This document shows positions 25,441 to 38,480 of a stretch of DNA of 64,000 bases, piece after piece. The notes below the pieces were generated by a model that was not told the DNA's origin, made no database searches, and saw nothing but the letters and a program-made list of their open reading frames with translations. Where the stretch lies: assembly GCF_028476545.1 (NCBI RefSeq), contig NW_026731977.1, forward strand, positions 207,501 through 271,500, read 5' to 3'. Position 1 is the stretch's first letter, and each line of letters begins with the position of its first letter. A program made the position numbers and the translations under genes. Source of the stretch: Physella acuta. Its lineage: Eukaryota; Mollusca; Gastropoda; Physidae.

Positions 25441-25614
25441 ACCATCACCATCACCATCACAATCACAATCACAATCACAATCACGATCACGATCACGATC
25501 ACGATAGCGATGACGATGACGATGACGATGACGATAACGATAACGATAACGATAACGATAACGATAACGATAACGATAACGATAACGATAACGATAACGA
25601 TAACGATAACGATA
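25441..25614. repeat. Graded hexamer array
   Basis: In strict 6-bp register: ACCATC x3, ACAATC x4, ACGATC x3, ACGATA, GCGATG, ACGATG x3, ACGATA x14. Adjacent blocks differ mostly by one base, so the array records stepwise spread of single substitutions along a single tract. Confidence 0.97.

Positions 25615-26716
<1,102 letters not shown>

Positions 26717-26785
<69 letters not shown>
26717..26785. repeat. (TA)n tract
   Basis: About 69 bp of TA directly left of the candidate element at 26786. Confidence 0.97.
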
Positions 26786-26788
<3 letters not shown>

Positions 26789-27530
26789 GCGGCGTCAAAC
26801 AGCCAATGACAAAACAGCCCCGTCAAAACGACCCCGACAAATCGGCCCCGACATATAAGCCCCGTCAAATTGACCCCGTCAGGGCCAGCGGGACCCCTTC
26901 ATCAATATCCTTTTTAGTTAGCTTATCCAACACTCTTAAGTAATACAACGTATGCATCTCTTGTTCGCCAGGCCTTATTTTTATAATAGTTTATCTAGTT
27001 TATCTATTATAAGAAATAGTATGTTTTAATTTAACGGTCATCTATCTATGACTTCCATAAATAAGTCGGTTATATGCTGTTCCAACTCAGTGTGTGGGGA
27101 GAGGGGTCCATGCTGTACATTCCTACCAGCAGTATGCTTGTAGGTTATCAAAACAAAATGTCGTTATCCTGTAAACACCATATGTATCATACATTTACAC
27201 TTCTGTGCTCGCTTATAAGCAACAGATCTTTACTGTTGTAAATTAAACATTATCATTTTAGAATTGGTGGAATTTAGCTGTTAAGGGTTCGATTTGATTT
27301 TGAATTGATGTTGGTTCATGAAAAACAATTTTATTCAGGCATTTAAAAGAGGTTATAGTGGTAGTGGAGGTAGGACAAAATTGTTACTTTTACACCAATA
27401 GTGGTCATACGATTCATTTGTCTGGAGCCCATTTGTCGCGAGCCCATTTGTTGGGAGCACATTTGTCGTGAGTCTTTATGTCGGGAGCCAATATGTCGGG
27501 AGCAGCTTTGTCGGTAGCCAACTGCCCTAG
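26786..27530. mobile_element. Candidate DNA transposon with inverted subterminal repeats
   Basis: The left end (26793-26885) has about five 15-17 bp units of the type GACCCCGACAAATCGGCC. The right end (27418-27525) has about six units of the inverse type CATTTGTCGGGAGCC. Taken together they form an inverted pair of short-repeat blocks around about 530 bp of unique AT-rich DNA without an ORF, as in some MITEs. No target duplication is evident and the family is unknown. Confidence 0.45.
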
Positions 27531-27734
27531 TTACTATTCGCTGTCCTTCATCTATCCGGAAATTCCCAATGACGCCTAATTTAGAATAAGAAATAATTAA
27601 ATGAGAAGAACAGAAAACTCAGGACCTGTCGTAACAATAAGCTCGGCTATTCATACATCTCATACAGACGGATGGACGCGCAGAGGCGTAGCGACCTCTC
27701 CCGGCGCCCGGGGCGAACTTTCAGTTTGGCGCCC

Positions 27735-27736
<2 letters not shown>

Positions 27737-27812
<76 letters not shown>
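27737..27812. repeat. (TA)n tract inside the hAT element
   Basis: About 76 bp of TA followed by TGTGTGTTTGTGTG. It lies inside the 27681-28764 element and so either inserted with it or expanded afterwards. Confidence 0.95.
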
Positions 27813-27815
<3 letters not shown>

Positions 27816-27939
27816 TGTGTGTTTGTGTGTGCGACAGTCTGGAAAAAAATTAACAATGACGCTGATTGTCGTTCCCTAAAACTTCACTGGACGCCAATTA
27901 AATTCCCCTTAAGATGCCGAAACGAATAAAAAGTAGAAA

Positions 27940-28150
27940 ATCAAAAGAGCTTAGAACGGTGGGTTCCATCGAACCCGAGAGGTTTGGTAATTTGGTTTCA
28001 GGGCTTCCGCGGAGGTCAAGACACACACCCGACTCATATGATTCACAATCGGATTTTGTCATTGTGGACGATACAACTATTAAGGAGGGTTCGGTGTTTG
28101 CGCATACGAAACTGGTTGGGTTCGGTACTCCAAAAAGTTAAGAACCACTG
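27940..28150 (-). mobile_element. Second hAT-type end, nested fragment
   Basis: Read on the minus strand from 28150, the sequence starts CAGTGGTTCTTAAC and goes on with GGAGTACCGAACCCAACCAG and TTTCGTATGCGC, which I recognise as the terminal region of a different hAT family. Around 27955-27990 is GGTGGGTTCCATCGAACCC, typical of the same family. No clean target duplication was found, so it may be a relic copied along inside the larger element. Confidence 0.6.
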
Positions 28151-28764
28151 CTTTAGAGTGTATTTTGTAGAAGGTGCAAGCCTTATTTGGTGTACTTTGG
28201 TCGTGTCTTTAGAACAATTTCGATAATAGTAGGCCATTATTGCAATTTTGAATTATCAGTTAGGTTGAACAAAGTAATAATCAGTACAATATACTAATTT
28301 TCCTCTCTCTTTAAATTTTGGCAAAGAGTGTCGCTTCCCATCCACCCACTCCGACAGTCTGCTAACTCTTTTTTATGTTACACAATCGTAAAATACGCTT
28401 TAGTTCAATGGGTTTATTTTCTGGGTGATATCGGTTTATTCCTTAATCCGGTGTGAATTTTTCAGATTTTAGTCGTCGAAAAAGCGCCCCCCCCCCCCCC
28501 CCCACTCCCCATCTAGTAAAGCTGGAAAGCGGTTTTTCCGGTCACTGTTTTTTAAAGACATACGTTTTACAGTTACACAACCAAGGTAGAAAACAGTTAA
28601 ATCAGTATGCAAAGGCTCTAAGCCGTTAAATTTCTTTAATTTGTTTATAATTCAAAATTGCAGCTTAAAATGAGCTTTTAATTTTTGTCTACCCCTTTTG
28701 GCGCCCCCCTAGGGTCGGCGCCCGGGGCGGCCGCCCTCCCCGCCCTCCCCTAGCTACGCCTCTG

Positions 28765-29695
28765 TGGACGCGGCAGATGTGTACTAACACGCAGGTTGAG
28801 GCGAACTGTCCGTTCAAATAACTCCCATGGTGGGAGGTGGACCAACCATAAACCACAACTGCTACATGGGTCATGGGTTACAGGATATGACGTCGTAGTG
28901 TCTGTGACAGGCCGTTTACATTGGTCAAATGTAATTTAGTAACAAAATACATATATGTTATAAATACCAAGTGGTTTTGTTACGTTTGGTGTACTGTGAT
29001 ATTTGCTCGTTTCATTTCCTGGTTCATCACGTGATGAGTAGTTGATTGATGTTTAGTGTTTTGTGCGGTAACTAGACCGGAGTTAGTTAAACATGAGGAG
29101 TGAGTACTAGTTAGTGCAACAATGCTGTCCTGAACATCTTCAATTAAATTAACACACTCCAGCAGAACGTCATGAGTTTAAAACACAAAGACCCACTCAA
29201 CACCCAAGCAGAAAGTCATGAGTTTAAAACTTTCATAAGTTTTAAATTATCAATGATTTAATTACTGCGAAATATTTTTACAACGATTAACACTACACAC
29301 ATATTTGACAGTTTATAGGTAATATTATAAAAATAAACTTAACGTATCTGAGACATGTGTATGTTGCTTTAAATCCAACACACACACACACACACACACA
29401 GACACACACACACACACCTCCAAGAAACTTCACATCAGCTAAACTCGCTGATCAGGTGAAACATTATGTATGCGTGTTGTTTAAAGTGATTACAAGCTGC
29501 TGTAAGAAGACAGACATTAGTTGGTGAGTCTTGTATACATTAAATTCATGCTTAGTTTAGGCCAACGTTGTGAGCTTCCAGCTAATGATTCATGGCGAGA
29601 TCTAATTAAAATGAATATTTACTTCAATAAAACTACGAAACTAGACTACAGGTGTCTTGGTTGATTACACACTGAAATCGTTTTTAACTATGCTC
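28765..29695. other. Unique sequence with CA repeat
   Basis: It contains a CATCACGTGATG palindrome at about 29026-29037 and (CA)n at about 29381-29418. A short direct duplication AGTCATGAGTTTAAAAC lies near 29170 and 29215. No gene is seen. Confidence 0.5.
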
Positions 29696-29856
29696 CGTGT
29701 TTGGTAGTAGCTTTGATATAACGCGCAGTTTTAACGTCATGTTTGGTGGCGCTTCGTTATGCGTCGCAACTTTAACGTCGTGTTTGGTGGTAGCTTCAAT
29801 ATAATGCGCAGTTTTAACGTCATGTTTGGTGGCAGTTTCGATATACGTCACAAGTT
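29696..29856. repeat. 43-bp repeat, 4 copies
   Basis: Each copy contains GTTTGGTGGTAGCTT-like sequence and GCAGTTTTAACGTCAT. ACGTCA or ACGTCG occurs in every unit. Confidence 0.82.
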
Positions 29857-31195
29857 AGAACTTTTAGAGAGACTAAAATGGTGTCAGAAATTAACATGTC
29901 AAATAGGTGACTGAGGGGGAGATAACTCACTATTTAACACATACATGTTCTTGATCGATTCTTTAAAGGGTAACGGAGTTCTTTTTTGCGTGTAATAATT
30001 ATCATATTCTTGACATAAAAAACGCTATGTTGCAATTGGTCCAGAGCCAAAAGCACGAGAGAGAAAAAAAAAAACGACTATGAGAAATGTAAGATACAGG
30101 AATGTAGGGTCGATCGCTACCAGGAAACGTTCGTTTGTTTTGTTTGTCAAGGCTATCTATAGCTTTGTGAAATTTTTTTCTCATAAATTTTGATTTGAAT
30201 GTCGGTTGCATTGTTGGTGCTATGATGTCAATCCCTACCCCCTATCCCCACCCTCCCCCTCTCTCTCTAACTGCTCCACACGCAACACAGTGGAACGGAA
30301 AATCCCGTGAACTAAAAAGAGATCAATGTCTTGGCACCGATGTTCCCAGCAAACGGGCGACGGGCCTAGAGCAAATAGCGCTCCCCCTGTCAACGGCTAC
30401 TTGCCTACACAATGTAACTGCTGGGTGAGTACAGTCAGCCCACGTGCAGGTACACAGCACGGGCAGCGTGAGCTCTAGTCAGGATCACCAGCATGGCTGG
30501 AGAGGATTCTCTCAACTCTTAGTTTTCTTCCCTCACCCCGAGGAGGGGCGGGTCGGGCTACCACCCTCTGGCACGCGCGGTCACGTGATACACGCATGAG
30601 TAGAGTGAAGTTTTTTTTAGAGATGTGTTGATAAGTGGAACACTGGAAAGTTTAACACACAGAGTCCCTGTGTCGCGATTGTTTGGATACCTTAACAGCT
30701 GATTTCACTTGGTCAGGTAAGACTGTCAAAAGTTTACATTTTCTTTGATGTGGCGGACAGAAAAACTCTCCCCTTCCCCCTCCCCCCAATACACCCACAT
30801 CTTATAGTCTGGCGTAAAATAGAAAACTCACTCTCTGATTTATACTCATTTTGTTACTGTCTATATTTGTCAAGTTGTAATGTTTATTTAAGTGTTTTGT
30901 ATATGTTTTTTATCACCCTTGTTTATGATTTTGTATACATTAAAAGACTATTACACTCAGTTAGTTATAGACCTATTACGTGTTACCTACTACATGAGAT
31001 GTTGTCGTCTCTTCAGCTACTGTAATCGTTGCCACTCACAAATATTTTACAACAACTTTATTGCGATTTGGACGGGTCGCCTCTAAACCTTGAGACAGTC
31101 GCTGTCATAACAAATATTTATCATTAAGTTAAATATAAGCTACAGCTGGTTTCTACAAAATATAATCACTGCCACGCTTTTCGTGTCCTGCCAAA
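29857..31195. other. Unique sequence
   Basis: No repeat array or gene is seen. C-rich patches lie at 30230-30265 and 30770-30795. Bases 30290-30600 are comparatively GC-rich and repeat-free (CAGCGTGAGCTCTAGTC, GGCACGCGCGGTCACGTGA). Confidence 0.45.
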
Positions 31196-31407
31196 CTAAT
31201 TAGCCATCTTATTGTCTTCTACGTCATCTTATTGTCGACTACGTCATCTTATTGTCGACTAGGCCATCTTATAGTCTTCTACGTCATCTTATAGTCTTCT
31301 ACGTCATCTTATAGTCTTCTATGTCATCTTATAGTTTTCTACGTCATCTTATAGTCTTCTATGTCATCTTATAGTCTTCTACGTCATCTTATAGTCTTCT
31401 ACGTCAT
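31196..31407. repeat. 20-bp repeat GTCATCTTATAGTCTTCTAC
   Basis: About 10 copies. The left three carry TTGTCGAC/TTGTCTTC variants. Most unit junctions create CTACGTCATC, a CRE half-site. Confidence 0.92.
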
Positions 31408-31555
31408 ACCAAGCCATAGATTTACTTTTCACACTCACTGCGTTACTTAAAGACATAGAGCGCGTTAAGATCTGGTCGATGCTAACCTGTCTACTCAGAC
31501 ATTTGGCAGGTGCTTGTGTTTAAGTAGCCGAGGTCGCGGTATTTACACCAACTAC

Positions 31556-31690
31556 CTGTTGAGTTTAACACCCCTGACGTCACACATCAACTACCCAATG
31601 ACGTTAACACCACTGACGTCACACACCAACTACGTCAACCATTGACGTCACACACCAACTACCTGTTCACTTTAACTCTACTAACGTCAC
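31556..31690. repeat. CRE-containing repeat, 4 diverged copies
   Basis: Imperfect copies of TGACGTCACACACCAACTAC, with three perfect TGACGTCA octamers (about 31574, 31614, 31643) plus TGACGTTA and TAACGTCA variants. Spacing is irregular, 29-41 bp. Confidence 0.8.
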
Positions 31691-31718
31691 AGGTCATAAC
31701 ACAGATACAACCCCTAAT

Positions 31719-31719
<1 letters not shown>

Positions 31720-31767
<48 letters not shown>

Positions 31768-31793
31768 CATATATATATATAAATATATATATG

Positions 31794-31861
<68 letters not shown>
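31720..31861. repeat. (TA)n tract with CATACA/TGTATG interruptions
   Basis: About 140 bp. A near-palindromic centre at 31761-31800 separates two pure TA blocks. Confidence 0.96.
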
Positions 31862-31865
<4 letters not shown>

Positions 31866-32189
31866 CGAATATCACATCATTATAACTGCAATACCATTTA
31901 ATGAACCACTTACACATAACAGACCAATGAGTGTAATACTTGCCACATACACAAAAGAAACGTTGGCACTGATGAAATCTAGACGTGACATATACATATA
32001 TTTCTCATAAAGTATGTATGGATATCTTCTAACGGACCGTAAAGGTTGGACGTTCGATTTTCTCTAATTATAGGAAACAGAACGCAAATAGTGTAGATAT
32101 GTATCTATTTATGAGAACATACAAACGCAAGTAACATATCTGCTATGGTATATGTAGATGCGTATATTTATATGCATATATATACATAC

Positions 32190-32195
<6 letters not shown>
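31862..32195. other. Unique spacer
   Basis: Nothing supportable is seen. Confidence 0.5.
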
Positions 32196-32270
<75 letters not shown>

Positions 32271-32315
32271 CATATGTATGTGTGTGTGTGTGTGTGTGCG
32301 TGCGTGTGTGTGTGC
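32196..32315. repeat. (TA)n followed by (TG)n
   Basis: TA to about 32270, then TGTGTGTGTG with CGTG variants to about 32315. Confidence 0.95.
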
Positions 32316-32610
32316 GTATTCTACTAAGTTTTTAAGAAAGTAAAATTCTGGCATTCAAAATGTGGCAACTGGGTGCATTAAAGAGATACAATTGTGCCAT
32401 CGCCAAGAGCGGTAACTGCGTAAGACAGCTGTTATTTTGGGGTTTCAATGGCGGGAGGTGTGAGGGTAGGGTCTGCCACCCCCCTCCCCCCAACTAAACG
32501 TATCATGTCTAGGACCATCATTAGACACTTTTAATTTAAAATACTTGCTATCGATCTAATGTCATGTAATATTGTAGCACGTCAAAACATCGGTCATGAG
32601 AACAAGGCTA
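32316..32610. other. Unique spacer with C-run
   Basis: CCACCCCCCTCCCCCC near 32477. No gene is seen. Confidence 0.5.
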
Positions 32611-33108
32611 ACATTTGAACATTTGAACATGTGAACATGTGAACATTTGAACATGTGAACATTTGAACATTTGAACATGTGAACATGTGAACATGTAAAC
32701 ATTTGAACATTTGAACATTTGAACATGTGAACATTTGAACATTTGAACATTTGAACATGTGAACATGTGAACATTTGAACATTTGAACATTTGAACATGT
32801 GAACATTTGAACATGTGAACATTTGAACATATGAAGATTTGAACATGTGAACATGTGAACATTTGAACATGTGAACATTTGAACATTTGACTATTTGAAC
32901 ATGTGAACATGTGAACATTTGAACATGTGAACATTTGAACATGTGAACATGTGAACATTTGAACATGTGAACATTTGAACATTTGAACATGTGAACATAT
33001 GAACATTTGAACATTTGACTATTTGAACATGTGAACATTTAAACATATGAAGATTTGAACATGTGAACATTTGAACATGTGAACATTTGAACATATGAAC
33101 ATATGAAC
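32611..33108. repeat. 8-bp repeat, two alternating octamers
   Basis: About 62 units of GAACATTT or GAACATGT in irregular order, with rare GAACATAT, GAAGATTT and GACTATTT. The rare GACTATTT and GAAGATTT units occur twice each, suggesting a copied sub-block. Minus-strand MFKCSNVH-type frames are repeat artefacts. Confidence 0.95.
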
Positions 33109-33285
33109 CATCTTTTAACACTTGACATTCGACCCTCGTCTGGTGGGAGATGATAAAAAACAGGTTTAGCTTTAGAGCAGGTAGAAGGCAGGTAGATAAC
33201 ACGCCATCCACATTTTCTTTAATTAAACTCGCCGGCTACGTGGGTTTAGATACTGTTCTAACTTGGCAAACCCAGATTGCTCCCA

Positions 33286-33385
33286 CACACCTACGTCCCA
33301 CACACATACGTCCCACACATTCGTCTCAAACACCTACGTCCCACACACCTACGTCCCACACACCTACGTCCCACACACATACGTT
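33286..33385. repeat. 15-bp repeat CCTACGTCCCACACA
   Basis: About six copies, one diverged (TTCGTCTCAAACA). The flanks 33109-33285 are unique. Confidence 0.9.
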
Positions 33386-33669
33386 CTATTCTATTCTCCC
33401 ATTAATTAATCAGCCATGCAGCTATAGATGACCGGACCCTGGACCAATCAGCCATGCAGCTATAATTGACCCCTGATGTAAAACTCATTAGCTTCCGGTA
33501 ATTAAGAAAACATGGGCAATTAACTACGGGCTACACATTTTGACCTAGATATTTAGGTCGGCGTGTAGATTTCCGGAACTTTCGGTACACACTAACATCA
33601 GTAGGCTACACACCAACGTCACTACATGTGTTCACATAACCCATACGACTGGAGCACATCTTCGTATAT
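33386..33669. other. Unique sequence with a short duplication
   Basis: AATCAGCCATGCAGCTATA occurs twice, about 40 bp apart (near 33409 and 33447). No gene is seen. Confidence 0.5.
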
Positions 33670-34402
33670 GTCCATATGACTTGAGCCCACCACCATATGT
33701 GTTTGTCCTTATGACTTGAGCACACCACCATATGTGTTTGTCCTTATGACTTGAGCCCACCACCATATGTGTTTGTCCTTATGACTTGAGCCCACCACCA
33801 TATGTGTTTGTCCTTATGACTTGAGCCCACCACCATATGTGTTTGTCCTTATGACTTGAGCACACCACCATATGTGTTTTTCCTTATGACTTGAGCCCAC
33901 CACCATATGTGTTTGTCCTTATGACTTGAGCCCACCACCATATGTGTTTGTCCTTATGACTTGAGCCCACCACCATATGTGTTTTTCCTTATGACTGCAG
34001 CACACCACCATATGTGTTTGTCCTTATGACTTGAGCACACCACCATATGTGTTTGTCCTTATGACTTGAGCCCACCACCATATGTGTTTGTCCTTATGAC
34101 TTGAGCCCACCACCATATGTGTTTTTCCTTATGACTGCAGCACACCACCATATGTGTTTGTCCTTATGACTTGAGCACATCACCATATGTGTTTGTCCTT
34201 ATGACTTGAGCCCACCACCATATGTGTTTGTCCTTATGACTTGAGCACATCACCATATGTGTTTGTCCTTATGACTTGAGCACATCACCATATGTGTTTG
34301 TCCTTATGACTTGAGCCCACCACCATATGTGTTTGTCCTTATGACTTGAGCACATCACCATATGTGTTTGTCCTTATGACTTGAGCACACCACCATATGT
34401 GT
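33670..34402. repeat. 35-bp minisatellite, about 20 copies
   Basis: Units contain CACCACCATATGTGTTTGTC and CTTATGACTTGAGC. Marker variants (GACTGCAGC, GTTTTTCC, ACATCACC) recur in the same order at spaced positions, for example GACTGCAGC near 33993 and 34134, about four units apart, so multi-unit blocks were copied. Confidence 0.95.
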
Positions 34403-35289
34403 GTAGATGACTTTAATGTATCGCCTTCTGTATTCTCGCTTAAACTGACTAATTAAGTGACATTAATCAAGCTAATATCATCACGACTAATTAGAATTAT
34501 TATGATGTACACATTAGATGGTGCCTGGATTTTAAAATATTTTTATTACCCTGTGATCAGCTGATATCATGGGGTTAATGGATGCAGGTGAGAGAGATTT
34601 GGATTCTTGCACGTGCTTAATCTCTCTCCCCCCCCCCCCCCCAATACCTTAACTAATTAATGGTGAGTACCGTAAGAAGTTGGGTAACTGTCGGATTAAA
34701 GGTAATCCGCCGTATTACGATGGAAAACATTGTCGTCTCTGTTATTTACATCTACGATCATCAATTGTAACCAAAATTCTGTCCACCATCTTTAAACAAT
34801 CCTGGCCGCCATTTTGTATGAGCAGCAGTTTAAAACCTCCTCACGTTCACTGGCAGGGTTAACTCCCCTTGTTGTTTTAGATCCCCTTGTTCCTGCTGGT
34901 GCTTTTAAAACTTTTAACACCCGAACTTTCTGGAACTGTAGCTGCCCGTTGGTTGTCATTACGCTCTCTGCTTGCTCGGTTTTTAGGCAATGGTGTAGGC
35001 CTATGTGTAAGTTAAACACGCACGTGAACTAGATAGAATACATCAGCAACCTACACTGCCGTACACACTGACTCACGTTTTACATCAAATCATCTTTATG
35101 TATATAAACATTCATCATACTAACACTACCCCTACACCCTACCCTACTATTTGATCTCTTACTCGTCATAATTCAAACACACACACACACACATACACAC
35201 ACACAGACACCCACACACGTCCAACCTTGTTAATCTTCTTGACATTTCTCACCAGCCCCAGATATTAATCTCCCTAACTACTCGCCAAT
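34403..35289. other. Unique sequence with CA and C tracts
   Basis: C-run at about 34629-34643, (CA)n at about 35171-35212. The interval 34670-35030 has open frames on both strands without recognisable motifs. Confidence 0.45.
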
Positions 35290-36540
35290 CCACTCACTCA
35301 CCCCCACCCCCACACATTGACCCACCCCCCCCCCTACATTGACCCACCCCCCCACATTGACCCACCCCCACACACCCTCACCCTAACATGTAATGTCATC
35401 ACCCCCTCACCCCCACCCCCACACATTGACTCCTCCCCACACACCCTCACCCCGGTATGTAATGCCATCACCCCCCACATCCCCATCCCCACACATTGAC
35501 CCCCACCAACACACCATCACCCCAGCATGTACTGCCATCACTAGCCCACCACATTTATTCCCACACATTTACCCCACCCACACACCTTCACCCCCGCATG
35601 TAATGCCATCACCCCCACACACCCACCCCCACACATTTAGCCCCACCCCACACCCTCACCCCAGCATGTATTGCCATCACTAGCCCACCACATTTATTCC
35701 CACACATTTACCCCACCCACACACCTTCACCCCGCATGTAATGCCATCACCAGCCCACACCCCCACACATTGACCCACCCCACACACCCTCACCCCCGCA
35801 TCTAATGCCATCACCAGCCCACACCCCACACACATTGACCCACCCCACACACCCTCACCCCCGCATCTAATGCCATCACCAGCCCACACCCCACACACAT
35901 TGACCCACCCCACACACCCTCACGCCCGCATCTAATGCCATCACCAGCCCACACCCCACACACATTGACCCACCCCACACACCCTCACGCCCGCATGTAT
36001 TGCCATCACCAGCCCACACCCCACACACATTGACCCACCCCCACACACCCTCACCCCCACACACCCTCACCCCCGCATGTAATGCCATCACCAGCCCACA
36101 CCCCACACACATTGACCCACCCCACACACCCCACACACCCTCACCCCCGCATGTAATGCCATCACCCCCACACACCCACCCCCAAACATTGACCCACCCC
36201 ACACACCCCACACACCCTCACCCCCGCATGTAATGCCATCACCCCCACACACCCACCCCCAAACATTGACCCACCCCACACACCCCACACACCCTCACCC
36301 CCGCATGTAATGCCATCACCCCCACACACCCACCCCCAAACATTGACCCACCCCACACACCCCACACACCCTCACCCCCGCATGTAATGCCATCACCCCC
36401 ACACACCCACCCCCAAACATTGACCCACCCCACACACCCTCACCCCCACCCCCACACACCCTCACCCCCGCATGTAATGCCATCACCCCCCCCACACCCC
36501 CACCCCCACACACCCTCACCCCCGCATGTAATGCCATCAC
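35290..36540. repeat. C-rich compound minisatellite, 67-77 bp units
   Basis: Units combine CACATTGACCCACCCC, ACACCCTCACCCCCGCATGT and AATGCCATCACC. Left units are about 67 bp and variable. From about 36080 four near-identical 77-bp units follow. The complementary strand is GTGGGGGTG-rich and could form G-quadruplexes. Pro/His-rich and Gly/Val-rich frames on the two strands are artefacts. Confidence 0.92.
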
Positions 36541-36899
36541 CCGACCGGCCACCGACCACGTGTTCCACCAAATTAGTGTCGTCAGCTTGACCTCTAACCT
36601 CCAGTGACCAGCTTGTCCGACTTGACCAGTGGTCAGCTTTAAGCCACTTAGCCGTTCAGACGCCTCTAATGGTGACCTTGGCCTTCAGGAATTTAATTCG
36701 CCTGCCGTCCCTAGCATCGTTTGTCAAAGACCACGTGACGACCGTTCGGGGTAGCATTATATTTAACAGAACAAAACGCGCCATCTATTTTTGTCCATGA
36801 GTTATCGTGTGGATAACCAGATATAAATGCCGCCATCTTCTTCCAGTCTGCCTTTATACACCACAATTTACCATATGCCCACATCCCAGGATTTCACTG
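36541..36899. other. Unique sequence
   Basis: Repeat-free, moderately GC-rich, with short words such as AAAGACCACGTGACGACC. No gene is recognised. Confidence 0.45.
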
Positions 36900-37022
36900 C
36901 ACCTACTTTTACACGATATAACGGCACATGTTTTTACACGATATAACGGCACATATTTTTACACGATATAACGGCACATGTTTTTACACGATATAACGGC
37001 ACATATTTTACACGCTACACTA
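36900..37022. repeat. 25-bp repeat, 4-5 copies
   Basis: Copies of TTTTTACACGATATAACGGC followed by ACATG or ACATA. Confidence 0.92.
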
Positions 37023-38124
37023 ACATATTTATTTTTACCAAAACACAACACTACCACGGTGGTAAGAACCGAATGCCATAGTAAAACGTATATATTACCT
37101 TAGACTTCAGACTAAAATACAAAGCTTAGACTTCATAAGGACCAAAATACAACGCTTACACGACATAAAGACCAAATACAACGCTTACAAGTTCATTAGG
37201 GCAATATTGCCACACCAAAAGAGAAATGATACAAAACTATTTTAGTAATAACACGCTTTATAAAACAAAATACTTCACAAACATTTCAGCATGGACGAAG
37301 TACCACACTAGCACGTTAATAAGGAAGAACATCCCACACTAACAAGTTAAAACCACGTCCAGATTACGTTTTTAAATCTTCGGTTTTTAAAGTTACAATA
37401 TTACATCATCAAAGCACTGCTGTATAAAACTAACAATAAAAGAAGCTTCTCTCACATGAAGTGTATATTTTTACGCCGCTAAAACTTCATAAAACTCGTT
37501 TCGACCGACCGAGTTTCCCGTTCCTTGGTAATGTCAAAATAAATGCGTCTGGAATCGGCAGGAGGAAACAGGTCGTAACTTGGCACCGTGAATGACAGGA
37601 ATCTTCCAGACTCAGCTTTGGGTTCCTGCGAGAGGATTCTTAACCAAACAACCAACTGTTTCATTTTGTCAAAAAGCGTAACGCGCACACGTGAAAAGCG
37701 GAGACGAAATTTAAAAATAGAAGTAGATTAGTGTTGAGAGTTGAGTTCGGGATTAGAAGAAATTGTTTTTTGTTGAGTAGAAAAAAAAGGCGACGTAAGT
37801 CATTTTGTGTTGAGGTGTTAGCTAAAGCACGGAGCGTCTACATTGTTCAGTTCAAATAGAAAATTTTTGTGTTGGTTCTTTTGACAAAAAAATTGTTTGA
37901 AACATTATCGTTTTCTGTATCTTTGAAAAGTAATTTTGTTTCAAAGTCTTGCTAGTATTTTGCTGACACGTTTAAAACAGGATATTTTTTCAGAAATTAA
38001 GGCACGCTTTTGACAATCAACGTTTGATGTTTTTTTTCTAATTGAAATCAAACATTAAGCAAAACATTTTTGCTTTAAGCCATGATGGCGGCATATGTAT
38101 CTGTGTGCCATGAACAACATCATT
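37023..38124. other. Unique sequence with weak repeat at its left
   Basis: At 37085-37195 three diverged copies of about 32 bp contain AAAATACAACGCTTACA-like sequence. Bases 37480-37690 are repeat-free and have an open minus-strand frame (ILSQEPKAESGRFLSFTVP and onward) with no domain I recognise; it could be an exon or chance. Confidence 0.35.
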
Positions 38125-38480
38125 GACTTTAATCACATGGGGGCTACATGCTACATACAACATTATGATGTCAATCACATGGGGGCTACATGCTACATAC
38201 AACATTATGATGTCAATCACATGGGGGCTACATGCTACATACAACATTATGACGTCAATCACGTGTGGCTACACGCTACATACAACATTATGACGTCAAT
38301 CACATATGGCTACACACTACACACAACATTATGACGTCAATCACATTTGGCTACACGCTACATACAACATTATGATGCTGATCACATGTAGCAACATATC
38401 ACATATATACGACATCAGTTACATGTGGCTACATACAACTTTATGACGTCAATCACTTGCTGCTCTATACTACATACAAC
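38125..38480. repeat. 41-42 bp minisatellite, about 8 copies
   Basis: Units contain GGGGGCTACATGCTACATAC and AACATTATGATGTCAATCAC. In the later copies GATGTCA becomes GACGTCA, creating perfect TGACGTCA octamers at about 38250, 38291 and 38332. The right end is diverged. Confidence 0.93.

Larger units (their letters stand above)
27681..28764. mobile_element. Non-autonomous hAT element with exact target duplication
   Basis: The ends CAGAGGCGTAGC (27681) and GCTACGCCTCTG (to 28764) are perfect 12-bp inverted repeats, flanked by TGGACGCG at 27673-27680 and 28765-28772. The 8-bp duplication and CAG(A/T)GGCGTAGC ends mark the hAT superfamily. Just inside, GGCGCCCGGGGCG and TTGGCGCCCCC occur at both ends in direct orientation. 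No transposase is present. A (TA)n tract, a second hAT end and a C-run lie inside. Confidence 0.92.

Noticed and set aside
27914-28141. 75-codon frame as a small protein
   Set aside because: It lies inside the hAT composite element and is made of terminal-repeat sequence.
32611-33108. GAACATGT octamers as p53 or steroid-receptor sites
   Set aside because: Neither the p53 decamer (RRRCWWGYYY) nor an inverted AGAACA pair is formed by these direct repeats.
33670-34402. CRISPR-like array
   Set aside because: The 35-bp units are directly adjacent with no unique spacers, and the window is clearly eukaryotic; the same applies to the other arrays.
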